DNA of 64,000 nucleotides from Cladorrhinum sp. PSN259 (taxonomy: Eukaryota > Ascomycota > Sordariomycetes > Sordariales > Podosporaceae): contig MU867073.1 of the NCBI GenBank assembly GCA_033725935.1, forward strand, positions 558,001-622,000. The letters run 5' to 3'. The notes beneath the pieces are model-generated. The model had not been told where the DNA came from. It did no database searches and worked only from the letters and a program-made list of their open reading frames with translations. Of this stretch, positions 1 through 9,902 are shown in pieces. Within the stretch, counting starts at the first letter, position 1. Every line of letters begins with the position of its first letter. Position numbers and translations under genes: made by a program.

Positions 1-355
1 TGGTCTTTCTTCAGCATCAACGGCAGTAAACCAAATGACTCCGTCTTCGTTGGAGGCGTTTTACAGATCCAAGGTTGGTGGTTCGATTTTTTCTCTTGGA
101 TACGCTCAAGACGAGGGACTGACAAGGGCCACACGGCAGCCGGGCACACCACTCCCGCCTCCACCAGGACTATCGGCAAATGGAAACAATCAGGCGGAGG
201 TTCCTGGAACTCCTTGGTGGCTGCCAACTTCTGCTGATGCTTCTACCGTTCCTCAGACGCCCTTCCTCAACCCGGACGTCGCCTATGAGGTCAACGACCT
301 GTGGGGTGGCGGAACCGGGACCTGGGATTGGGATGCCATGATGGGAATGCAGTAA
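1..355 (+). CDS. C-terminal end of a probable fungal transcription factor (partial)
   Basis: An open frame enters from the left edge (codons begin at base 2) and runs to a TAA at 353-355, so only the last ~117 residues are visible and no start can be assigned. The piece is rich in Pro, Gly, Ser and Thr, with a LPPPPG stretch and a Trp/Asp/Met-rich end (WDWDAMMGMQ). Such a low-complexity acidic tail is common at the C terminus of Zn2Cys6 fungal transcription factors. That is inference only: the DNA-binding and middle-homology domains would lie outside the window. No intron signal is needed inside the visible part. The reading frame is well supported; the function is a guess from the tail. Confidence 0.45.
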   Translation, partial: GLSSASTAVNQMTPSSLEAFYRSKVGGSIFSLGYAQDEGLTRATRQPGTPLPPPPGLSANGNNQAEVPGTPWWLPTSADASTVPQTPFLNPDVAYEVNDLWGGGTGTWDWDAMMGMQ

Positions 356-1495
356 GGAGAAAATACAGATGTGATAAAAAGCAGGAACAGTGTGGTAAAA
401 TCAGCGTCATGTACATATTGCTGGAGTTCCGGTAAGGTAATTAAAACGGGATGGGTCATTTTTAATATTTCAGATTTGTAGTAGGGTAGAATACCCACAT
501 CTTCACTCTTTTGTGACCTTCAGGGCAAGTCCACTTCAACGATCATGTGTCAAGGATGGTTCACAACGACACTGGAGGGAGCCGATTGAGCTCGACGGAG
601 AACCGGTCGGTTATCGGTGTTGTTCCGGACTCGACTGATGGGGGACTCTTGGCTCAGTAAACCATCTTCCAGTAAGATGGTGTGATATTTTCCCAGCTGG
701 CCAAATACGGAAAGAGCTGAGACCATGACTCGCTTTGGTACCGGCCTTGGATCTGCTGCTCTCCGCCGCCAGTCACTGGCTGTTGGGTCCCCACCTCCAC
801 ACATTCTGGAATCTCTCTTCCCCATTCGTTGCCCTCAGCTTGACCTGACTCCGGTCGTTGCAACCGCTGTCTGACGACCGGCGTTGAGCCGGCGATACTG
901 CATTCTCATCGACGGTATTTTCTTTCGTCATTCCATATTGCACACTCCGAGATGCCGTATTTCCGCCCCCTTTGGCAAGATGGGTCAAAACTTGCTCTCC
1001 CTCCTCCGCCAAAGATCGCATTCCCGATCACTTACTTCATCATGCCTTCAACCTCCAGACACGGCTGATCCCGCCGAACTGACAGGTGACAAGCAATCAA
1101 GGTATCAAGTACAACTGTGACTTTACCGTCCATCCCCGGTTCATCACCACGACCACCACACACTAACCGAGTAACCCGCCACTGAGATCATTCACATTGC
1201 TAAGGATTTCCAACTAAAAATATCAAGCTTCTAGCTGTCCCTGACCCAGTGGCCGACGAAGACCAATTTCAAATCCTTCTTTCTTCCCTGCTCTGCTGCT
1301 GTCTTCTACTGGTCATTCTCATCACGTAACTACTTGCCTATCTTTTACCCTTCTCTACTTGTTTCACCAAATCTCTTGCCCAAGTGTCGCTCAGCGGCTT
1401 GTTCAAATCGTTTTGTCAAAAGACATCTGCCCGTTTCTCTATCTTGAATTAGGAGCCTACAGGTCGATGAGGGCAACCTCTCCTTGCTGGCCAAG
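356..1495. other. Intergenic, no gene seen
   Basis: Between the stop of the partial left-edge gene and the ATG of the CFEM-receptor gene. Only short, compositionally unremarkable ORFs occur on both strands. The last ~300 bases are C/T-rich (runs such as ttctttcttccctgctctgc), as is usual for a fungal promoter and 5' leader. No tRNA, repeat or conserved protein fragment was recognised. Confidence 0.6.
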
Positions 1496-3252
1496 ATGAG
1501 ATTATCATCATCACTGTCTATCTTCTTGTCTTCTATTCTACTCTCTAGCTCGCCATCTTTGGCCACCAAAAACCACGACCCAGCCGGTCTTGCCCTCCTT
1601 TCTAATCTTGCATCCAACATCCCGGTTTGCGCTTATGGATGCATAAATAAACTCACCAATGTCACGGCAGATGCCGAGGCATGTCTCATGGAAGGCAAGG
1701 AGGACGAGTGTCTATGTAGTGACGATGTTGGTCATTATACAGCTGTGCTGGCTTGTGTCAGGAAGAATTGTACATTGGAGGAGTCTATAGGTGAGTTGAG
1801 CACAAGAAAAATTGAGATGAGAAAGGAGGGCTGATGAAGGAGAAAACAGAAACGGCGAGAGGGGCATGGGAGGCGTGCGGGAAGCCTCTGAGATCAAGAA
1901 AAAAGTATTTAATAGCGCCACTGTCGATTGAGAGCCTGGCGGTTCTGTGTGCGTTTTTGAGGCTATATTCAAGATGGAGGCTGGTGTCCGGGTTTGAGGT
2001 GGACGATTTCGTGATGATGGCCGTCGTCATTTTGTATTTCGCGTTTATCGGTGTTGGATTATCGGCTGCCATGATCGCGTTTGGGGTTGATATATGGACT
2101 GTGAGCTCGAAGGTGCTTGGCAGAGCCTTCAAGGTATCCGTTCTCTTCAACATGCTTTTGTTCTTGTGCTAACGGTTGCAGCTATTCTACATCAGCGAGT
2201 CCTTCTACATATCGATTCTGGGCCTCACCAAACTCTCGATCCTCTGTTTCTACCTGCGTATATTTCCAAACCGAACGTTCCGATTCGTTACATATGGCGC
2301 AATGTTTTGGGTTGGCTTGTCCAGCTTCATCTTCGTTTTCTGTCAGATTTTCCAGTGCGTCCCGATCAGCTACGTCTGGGAAGGGTGGAGGAAGGGGGAG
2401 TTCGGGCCCTTTGTTTGCCTCGACATCAACACCCTTACATACACAATCGCCGGGTTCAGCATCGCACAGGATATTTTTATACTGCTGATGCCTCTTCCAC
2501 TGCTCCTCAAGCTCAACGTTTCGAGAAAGTCAAGAGTGGGAATCATGTTTATGTTCTCGCTGGGCATATTCGTTCTCATCACCAGTTGTATACGACTTTG
2601 GGCTATTTACATCTTTGGGGATTCTGTCAACCCAACGTGGGATTATGCCGACACGATCATATGGACAGGGTTGGAAGTGGCTGTCAGCATTATTGTCACG
2701 AGTCTTCCGGCAATAAGAGTGTTGTTCAGTCGGAGGAGACCGAGTCCATTGGCATCACATTTCCGTAACAGGGCAGGAGTCACCTCGACCAGTTCATTCG
2801 GGAATACGACTGTTGTAGCAAGTTGGGGAAGCGCCCCACCTTACCTCAAGAGGATATCCGGCGTCAGCAGAATATCGTCCATCGTTGTGGAAACACCTGC
2901 TGTGGAGGATATTGAGAAACAGGAGACACATATTGATTTGGATGATAAAATTACGGGTGCGCTGTCCCACGGTGGAGTGGTCAGACCATTCAGTGAAGCC
3001 CAGACGATGGTGGGAATTGAGCATGATGGACCGGATAGAGCCAGGTCGTACGATTCGCTGGGTGGGGGACATCAGCATGTTGTAGCCAAGGATTTGAAGC
3101 ATATGCCTAGCATTGATGAGATTTTGAATGGTAAACCGGTGTTGACGGGTTCGTCGGGGTTGACGCCCAAGGCTAGCGGGTCTAGTTCTTCAAGCACGAG
3201 GAGCTTTGGTGGGAGTTCGGAGGCAAGCGTAAGTAGGAGTAGTTATTATTAG
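1496..3252 (+). CDS. CFEM-domain Pth11-like seven-transmembrane receptor
   Basis: Model: exons 1496-1790, 1850-2133 and 2182-3252, giving 549 residues. Intron 1 (59 bp) has GTGAGT, a CTGATG branch and an ACAG acceptor; intron 2 (48 bp) has GTATCC, GCTAAC and GCAG; both joins keep frame. The ATG at 1496 gives a signal peptide (residues ~1-24). Residues ~32-115 form a CFEM domain with regularly spaced cysteines (VCAYGC, DECLC, CVRKNC), and the last Cys (ACGKP) is recovered only by removing intron 1. About seven hydrophobic helices follow (residues ~125-385) with the Pth11-like signatures LTKLSILCFYLRIF, DIFILLMPLPLLLKL and DTIIWTGLEVAVSIIV. The ~165-residue C-terminal tail is Ser/Thr-rich and predicted cytoplasmic. 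Family knowledge: Pth11-type receptors act at the plasma membrane in surface sensing, and CFEM domains are extracellular. The ligand is unknown. Confidence 0.92.
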
Positions 3253-3875
3253 AGTTTGTATGAGTTATAATAGGGGTGGAAGGGTAAAAGGGGTAGATTT
3301 GAGGATAGGGGTAAGGGCTGGACGTGGGGTTTGGAAATTGGCGCATATGCATTGGGACGGGAAAGATACCACTCACAACTTACTTTGTATTGATAATAAT
3401 TACCTCTTTTTAATATCTGTCTAATTCGATTCGTTCTTTCCTTCTTCAGTAGACTTTATTAACCTCTGATCCATCAATCGTAATCTTTGCACTTTGTTGT
3501 CAGTCACCTGCAACGGGACAGGGCACACACACCGTGGTTGTAGCGCTTTTTTTATACCTCGTGTCCTCGAAGTTCTATCACATCGTCCCTCTGGAAGCAG
3601 AGCCTAAATCTGGTGTGTTGTTTACATCTAACACACGATATCAAATCTTTCACTCAATCACACTGAAACGTCATCACACAAAGACGAAATATCGTTGACA
3701 AGGAGTATTGAGCCCTACTGACCAAGACCACAGTACATTAACCACACCGTATTTACCATCTAAAAAACACTTCCTAAAACTCTCCGTCCTCCCGCCCATC
3801 AACCTCTCACTCCCTCCCTCTCACTCCATCGCCTCTCATTCCCTCCCCTCTCACTCCCTCGCCTCTCATTCTCAT
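3253..3875. other. Convergent intergenic region with CT-rich tract
   Basis: Lies between the 3' ends of the Pth11-like receptor (+) and the DUF2470 gene (-). Bases ~3800-3890 hold an imperfect CTCCCTC/CTCTCATTC pyrimidine tract made of short direct repeats (variants of tcactccctcgcctctcattc). No coding sequence is credible; the 238-residue plus-strand ORF from 3708 is antisense to the DUF2470 gene plus this tract. Confidence 0.55.
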
Positions 3876-4655
3876 TCACTCCCTCTTCTTCTCCCCCTTC
3901 AACCTCTCCACCAAAATATCAAACCGCTTAAAAGCCATAGCCCCCTCCACAGCACAGCTCCCCATCCACAGCAACCAAACCTTTGTTCCTCTTTGGACCC
4001 CAAACCTCGACAATCTCGTCCGATCGAGCCACCAAGTCTCGGCAACGTGGATAGCAATTACCATTCCAAAAATAGTCTCGGTCAGCCACCTAAACCCTCC
4101 ACTCCCCTTGGGCACGCCCGGGAGAGGAAAAAATACCCACCACTCGTCCAGCACCCTCGCAATAGCTGTGCCGTCGTCAAAGTATCCCAGCCTGACGAAG
4201 GCGTAAATGATATAGTACCCCAGCACGGCCCAAAAGATTACCCAGTCGAGGGGGCGGGGAGGCACGTAAGTTTGTACCACTACCACCTCCTTTTCTGGCT
4301 TCCCGTGTTGTTGTTGTTTTTGTTCATCGTCGTCGTCGTCGTCGGTAGAGACAATCCCGAGTGCGCTCCGGGCTTTATGCGTCATTCCGACAAGGACAAC
4401 CCTCCTGTCCTCCCATTTTTGTAAGGGGGGGTCCAGATGAATGACGTGCTGCTTCCCGCCTGTTGAGGGGACCCTGAATGTCATGGTCTCGAACGTGAGG
4501 TCCAGCATCTCCGGCAGGAGGCATTCCGCCTCTGGTAAAGAGTTGTAATGCTGCAGAATGTGCTGCAGGTCCTGCCGGTGGTCCTTGTTCATGTGCGCCA
4601 GGGTGCGAGTTAACTGCGCCGGTGGGATTTTTTCATCATCTTGGTTGGAGGCCAT
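3876..4655 (-). CDS. DUF2470-domain integral membrane protein
   Basis: A single-exon gene of 259 residues with ATG at 4655. Residues ~10-90 match the DUF2470 pattern (LTRTLAHMNKDHRQDLQHIL, then DLTFETMTFRV and ALGIV), a fold shared with the C-terminal part of some haem- and FMN-binding proteins. A poly-Asp and Gln linker follows (DDDDDD at ~105, from a GTC-repeat tract near 4330). The second half has three hydrophobic segments (around WVIFWAVLGYYIIYAFV, TIFGMVIAIHVAETWW and KVWLLWMGSCAVEGAMAF) ending in a Lys/Arg-rich tail. Fungal proteins combining DUF2470 with such a membrane half are common and uncharacterised. Membrane location is inferred from hydrophobicity; no enzymatic role is claimed. 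The 5' leader contains a (TG)n tract at 4722-4736. Confidence 0.85.
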   Translation of the reverse strand: MASNQDDEKIPPAQLTRTLAHMNKDHRQDLQHILQHYNSLPEAECLLPEMLDLTFETMTFRVPSTGGKQHVIHLDPPLQKWEDRRVVLVGMTHKARSALGIVSTDDDDDDEQKQQQHGKPEKEVVVVQTYVPPRPLDWVIFWAVLGYYIIYAFVRLGYFDDGTAIARVLDEWWVFFPLPGVPKGSGGFRWLTETIFGMVIAIHVAETWWLDRTRLSRFGVQRGTKVWLLWMGSCAVEGAMAFKRFDILVERLKGEKKRE

Positions 4656-5311
4656 TTTTTTTTAAATTCTGAAGTTGATCTGGTATCGCATGGGGGTGGG
4701 TAACGATGGTTATATTTGTGTCTGTGTGTGTGTGTGGAAACTGAAGATGGGGAGTAAAGTGTTGCCAACGCCTGAGAAATAAAAATACGTAATGAGCTCA
4801 ATGTAAAGGCAACAAGTGTCAGGTCGAGATTTGCTCCAATAATATCAACGAATTCCAAGGTCGAGGTGCGACAAAAAGAAAAAGACTCGAAAAGAGACAA
4901 GCAGCAGACACAAAACGAGATGACGTTGAAATAACCTTGCCAAGCAATTGCCAAGTCGGGACGAACCGAGAGGAATCACGGCGTCAACATCACACTTTAG
5001 GGCGGTGAGGCGGGGCATGAATCCCCCTCTCCCTCTCCACTAACCCTCCACTCCGCCCTTTTTTCAGGAGAGCATCCAAAAAGGGGAAAATAAACAGATC
5101 AATAACAATCATCCCATTATTAAATAAAACTTTGATCTCAACACCAAAAATCCGAAAAGGAATTCCCTTCTTTTAAAGATCTGGAAATGATGCTGACGGT
5201 ACAGTAAATTTTAAATTCTCAATCAGTCCAGTTCCTGGTGCGAATCTAGACGGTGAGAATTGCCTTCTTCGTGAGTGGACCAGTGCTGCACCGGCTTTGG
5301 CCTGTGTAAGG

Positions 5312-5362
5312 GGTGTGCTACCCTGTGTCGGCGGTGTGCTGCCCTGTGCCGGGGGTGTGTTG
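5312..5362 (+). repeat. 21-bp GC-rich tandem repeat, two units plus partial third
   Basis: Unit 1 (5312-5332) and unit 2 (5333-5353) differ at three of 21 positions; the first nine bases of a third unit follow (5354-5362). One frame reads as regularly spaced cysteines (CKGC, CRRC, CRGC), but the surrounding ORF has no other sign of coding. Confidence 0.7.
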
Positions 5363-6980
5363 ATCGTGGCGATGCCCTGGGCCGCATTCTACCACCCCGT
5401 TTAAACTTGCCGAAAGCTAAAATTAGAATTATAAGTAATATGCTTGAGTGTTCTCTTCCCTTATCTCACTTATGCAAGATTTTTTTTCTTTTTTTTTTTC
5501 TTTTGGATGCCTCCCTCAGGGGAGGGGACTTAGCTAGGCCTCATCAGCGGGATCAAGTAGGGCAGACAACAACGACAGCTTGTCCCGCGAACACGCAATG
5601 CTTTCCATGGCGGCTCATGAAAGAGAGGGTGGATGGAAGACATTATTTACGCCTGCTTGTGATGTTAGGTAAGGTAATAGGGGGATATCATGCCCCTGAG
5701 CTTTGAGACTAGTATTCGTGCCCCCGTGATTCGTTAAATTGAACGAGGCTTCGTAACTAGGACTGCAGCTGCTTCCCCCTTCTGCCTATTCCACGCGATC
5801 CATGGGAGGAAAGTTCACAGGCAGATTCATGCAAGCCAGATTGAAGCTAGGTCATATTGGCGTGTTAATATCGGATCTGAGACACTCGAGAGTCGCATGA
5901 CGGGCGGCGGAAAAGGCGGCGATGGAGAGGGAGATAGGGGCCAAGAGTCAATCGAATACGAGTCAGCCCTCGTGCTCTGGCGGCCTGTCCGCAGGACGGC
6001 AAGATGTTTCGTAACCAATGGTCGAGGCATTGGCTACCCCCCCTTTTCATCCCTTAATCCGGCCGAGCACGCGTATCGCAGTCGTTTGTAGATGAATCAA
6101 CAGTCGGAGAATGCACAACTATGAGCCACAAAGACACGGGGCGGATCAACTTGCATGGACGGAGGACCTACAGGTTCCGGGGTGCCGGATTTGTGAGTTG
6201 ACGCTAGAGCGACGCCATATTCGCCAAGGGAAGGATGAGGGAGAGAGGAGTCGGGGGTTCCGACCGAGTATCACAGTTGAGGCTCGTTCGTAGGTGCTCA
6301 TTGGAGAATCGCAAAGTGGAGACTAGGAGGCATGACTCTGGTAATTGTCTACTGTTATGTTCTTGGCAGCATATCACAGGAAGCCAACAGCCAGGATACG
6401 TCGGTGGTAGGAAGGATACGGGAGTCTGTTAGGCGTGAATACACCCATTAATTAACTCGTTACTCCCGCCTTCCACCCCCTACCCCAGGAGGGTAATGGG
6501 ACATATCGAAAGCCGCCAAGGCTGGATTGGCCGAGCACGCCTTTCCGGAGGAAGCACCCTTATGGGCCACCCTTCCCTTTCCCTCCGAATACACCAGTGA
6601 GAACATCAGTTCGACCACAGCCTATACAACCGTCTCATCCAATTTACTCTCAGGGGCGGCTTACCGTGGCGCCTTGGGTCTTCCCTGACTCACAGCCTCA
6701 CTGTTTCCATGAGCAGCTCGGAAATGACATCGAGGTCCCAAGGGAGCAGCTCCTACCTGCGGAATCTTTCACAACATACTTCTACGTGTGTTCGATACCG
6801 GGCTCGTTGGACTCTTGCTTCCAGCAGGTCTATGGCCCATTTTCCCAGACCTTTCGGAGCAGCCCAATTTTTGGCAGTGCTCTTATATCTTCAACATATA
6901 AAATTATTCCCTATCCTGGTTTCCGTTCCGCTCCCCTATGGACTCTTATTTACGCGGGGACCCGGCGGATAATTCGCCTT

Positions 6981-7062
6981 ATCAGACCGTGCCAGTATCC
7001 GCCCAGATTATAATATCGGTCCCTTCTCATTCTTTTCCCTCTTTTAGCGCTGCAGCTAAATA
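6981..7062 (+). repeat. Degenerate duplicated unit, copy A
   Basis: Shares blocks in the same order with 7162-7232: atcagacc, a cgc.cagat..atcggtccc block, a pyrimidine-rich attctt block and tagcgctgc.gc.aaat. The two copies differ by many substitutions and small indels. Origin unknown; fits an old tandem or terminal duplication inside a mobile element. Confidence 0.45.
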
Positions 7063-7161
7063 AATATAGCCAGAGTCTATTGCTCTCTACCAACGGCTCT
7101 CCGAAATCACGATTAGATAGCCCTTTCTTACTAGTTCCCGGTCCTACTGCTAATACCTATA

Positions 7162-7232
7162 ATCAGACCTTGCCCGCGCAGATATCGGTCCCCTCTAATT
7201 CTTCTCTTATGATTCTAGCGCTGCCGCCAAAT
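7162..7232 (+). repeat. Degenerate duplicated unit, copy B
   Basis: Partner of 6981-7062, in direct orientation about 180 bp downstream. The conserved core atatcggtccc and the end tagcgctgc.gc.aaat are the clearest shared pieces. Confidence 0.45.
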
Positions 7233-8030
7233 GAAGCGCAAGACGAAAGTGACACCACCTCCACCGAAATTATAATTTACTGAATTAGAGCAACCCGACG
7301 TATTAAGGAGGTAGATAGAACCACTTTTCGGTTTGTACTGAGAAGCCCTAAGCGAGCGTATATTACGCTAAATGGTGTCCAGAAACGCAGAAGAAGAAGA
7401 GGGAGAAGAAAAAGCCCTATCAAACTCGACAGATATGATTGAGGAATTCTGCCACTGCTGCCCGCTTTCCTTGCGCGGGCGGGGAGCTCCTGAGCGCTCC
7501 CTCTCAATTGCCAAAGTCCCACAAATGCCTGTGCGCCCTTTGTTTACTTGCCTAGGGGCTTCTAATATATCCTTGAGCTTATAGGTTGTGGGAAAAGAAC
7601 GTTGGTAGATTGGAAAAGACTGTAATTTGTACTGTTGTGTGCTATAATAAGATAGAATTCTGAGCATGCAGAAAAAAATGGTTGATTCGAAAATCCTGGC
7701 TTCAAAGACCATACAAATTACTTGCAAGCAGTAGTACTGGCTAATTTCAAGTTGTCCGTCCCGACTAAGGCAAGGTAAAGATGGGAAGAGATTCGATATA
7801 GCAAATGTTTTGTACGAGTACCAGCAGCATTACGCTTAAGAGAAGCTCTTCTGTAAAGAGAGATGATACACTGGAAGAAAGTGCACTGGTCAGGTATCGA
7901 CACGACAGCGGAATAGCAGTATATTGATCACGTCTCTATGGTTGCGAGACTAATCCTTAGGGGATCAGAGATTAGGGACTTTAGTGGTGTTGAGGTTGTT
8001 CTTTTATGCTTGAGAGTTCTTTGTCACTTG

Positions 8031-8069
8031 CCTTCCTGTCTACAAACAGGAAGGTTCCTTTTTAGGAAC
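8031..8069 (+). other. Two back-to-back hairpins
   Basis: Hairpin 1: ccttcctgt (8031-8039) pairs perfectly with acaggaagg (8046-8054) around a 6-nt loop. Hairpin 2: gttcct (8054-8059) pairs with aggaac (8064-8069) around TTTT. They share base 8054. No flanking gene explains them. Confidence 0.6.
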
Positions 8070-8120
8070 AGGCAGGTTACCCTCTGTATTCGGATGCCAG
8101 TCTCCTTGTTTGAGGGATCT

Positions 8121-8283
8121 TGTTACACTCTGTAGTATAGTAGTCCCACAGGACTACCCACTGATCTACAGGGGCCCTGGCTACTGTAGAACCCTCTAGA
8201 AGACCTGAAGACGTGTATAAGAAGCCTGTAAATCTCTTCTCCTTCCTGTATCTAGTTCTCTAAGCAAGCACAGCAATACAACA
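8121..8283 (+). mobile_element. Possible short LTR (weak candidate)
   Basis: Begins TGTTACAC and ends ATACAACA, giving 4-bp inverted ends TGTT/AACA, with a TATAAG box at ~8215 followed by a C/T-rich stretch, which is the layout of a Ty1/copia-type LTR. CTGTA and its complement TACAG recur here and downstream to ~8535. No target-site duplication is visible (gatct before, gtata after) and no internal element is recognisable, so this is tentative. Confidence 0.25.
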
Positions 8284-9086
8284 GTATACGCAACCAAGCC
8301 TCTGTACACCACTTCCATCTTCTGTCTTTCCAGGGCACAAGTGCCCTGTAAGGACCTTTGTTTCTAGTGTTATTGCCCACTGTACTACAGTGGCCTTGCT
8401 TCCTTCAGTACTCCATACTGTCGTACCACCTCCTACCGTACCGTTTAGCAGCAACGCTTCCGCTACGTACCACTACAGGGTAAAGCTCCCTGTAGCCCAG
8501 TCTCTACTACTGAGCCTAGTAGGGACCCTGTAGCTTACTAAACTTAACAGTTTTATCCTCATTATCTATAATAACGCTAACACTTAAAACCGATATTTTA
8601 AGGTTAACCTAACCCGTCCATAAACTGCTATAAATAGGTACTTAGTTACCATTCATAATTTATACTAGCTAGATATAGACAAGGATGCGAATCGGTCTTT
8701 TAAGACCTAAAAACAGCACCGTTGCTCAATGTATTTACTTCCGAGTTCTTAAAAAAAAAAAAAGACCATCGCAGATGGCGCTAAGCTTGAACCGGATTTG
8801 CCACTTACCCATTGTGATAGAGACAGTCCAAAAGTAATGGTATATGGAGTGAGAACTTGATATTTGAGACGATAGATTTGCACATACATAGGTGCAACTT
8901 TAAGTTATAGCTAGGAGCGAAATTGGCGTCCTGTCACTCGCACTCTTCTCATGCAAGATAGACGCGCCGACGCGCTGACGATAGTGCGGATTCGTTTTTT
9001 CCACACGCAGTACTTGTGAATCATGGACCGGTACTTTTTCCAAAAGACGGATTAGGATTTTGCCGATCCCGAATTTGGGACCAAAG

Positions 9087-9574
9087 TGTTACACCCCGTA
9101 CGCAATCCCCTCACACACGGACCAACGCGCAAGTCCACATCCAATCATTGGGCCAAGGATGAGAGGACCTATAAGTCCTATGATAGCCAATTAGGTAGCG
9201 CTCGCAGTGCTCGGTGGCAAGGGCAAGCGAGCACAGCGAGCATAAGATAAAAGAGACCGCTCGCTCTGGTCGCTCACCTTGGCGAGCGAGCACAGCGAGC
9301 AGAGTTCAAGATACTCTAGAAATGTATGTATGTAGATAGCCTCGCTATAAATAGGGGAAGTGCCAGGCACTTCCCATCGTGAGGACTTGGTTCCTCACGC
9401 AAGCAATATCACGTTCACTTGTCGACAATACTCACGAGCGATACTTTGTAGAGCAACCTGTTGTTAACAGTGATTGACACCGTCTGAGAGCATCCTATAA
9501 TCTTCGATTCCCTGTCATCTTCCCTAGGCATATTGCCTTACAGTCTGTATCCCTATCTGGTACAGGTTGTAACA
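9087..9574. mobile_element. Solo LTR of a retrotransposon, 488 bp
   Basis: Termini are perfect 7-bp inverted repeats, TGTTACA at 9087-9093 and TGTAACA at 9568-9574. Flanks are caaag (9082-9086) and taaag (9575-9579), a 5-bp target-site duplication with one C/T difference. Inside, a TATAAATA box (9346-9353) is followed at once by two hairpins (9355-9375 and 9378-9399), placing a likely transcription start and leader there. The motif cgagcacagcgagc occurs twice in direct orientation (9228-9241, 9287-9300) and once inverted with one mismatch (9200-9213). No second LTR or internal coding region is adjacent, so this is best read as the product of LTR-LTR recombination. Superfamily (Ty1/copia or Ty3) cannot be decided from the LTR alone. 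Confidence 0.75.
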
Positions 9575-9902
9575 TAAAGGTAAGTGACGATGTCTGTTCT
9601 CCAGCGAAAGGATAGCTTACAAAGGACATATGTTATTTTTTTGGACTAATCACATGTTAATCCATCTAATCGCTACCAAGCAAATTCGCCCCCGTCCCGT
9701 TATATGTGGCTTTAGGAACAGAATTAAGTGGAAACGGGGTTATCTTACCTTCTCGAAGCAAAGTATGCACGTTATCTGAACATTAATGGAAAATGCTAGA
9801 GTGTCCGTAGTATCTATAAAGTAACCTATCCCCCTAGACCCTTGTGGTGTCAAGCTAGAAAAAAGAAATAAAGAAGGTAAAGTGAAGGAGATTTAAAATG
9901 TT
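9575..9902. other. Spacer between solo LTR and the NLR gene 3' end
   Basis: A 328-base AT-rich stretch with no ORF of note. It contains the 3' target-site copy (9575-9579) and presumably the 3' UTR and polyadenylation region of the minus-strand HNWD gene. Confidence 0.5.

Larger units (their letters stand above)
4656..9086. other. Gene-free repeat/relic island
   Basis: About 4.4 kb with no credible gene on either strand; ORFs are short and share no recognisable motifs. The first ~350 bases are the DUF2470 promoter. Beyond ~5250 the sequence is a patchwork: a GC-rich 21-bp tandem (5312-5353), a degenerate duplicated unit (6981-7062 and 7162-7232), two adjacent hairpins (8031-8069), a CTGTA/TACAG-rich stretch with a possible short LTR (8121-8283), and an AT-rich TpA-heavy stretch (8540-8700) poor in CpA/TpG. 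That last composition is what RIP leaves behind. I read the island as eroded transposable-element debris, but no reverse transcriptase, integrase or transposase fragment could be identified. Confidence 0.5.

Noticed and set aside
3708..4424. 238-residue plus-strand ORF rich in Ser/Pro/His
   Set aside because: Antisense to the DUF2470 gene and to a CT-rich simple tract; no start context or domain.
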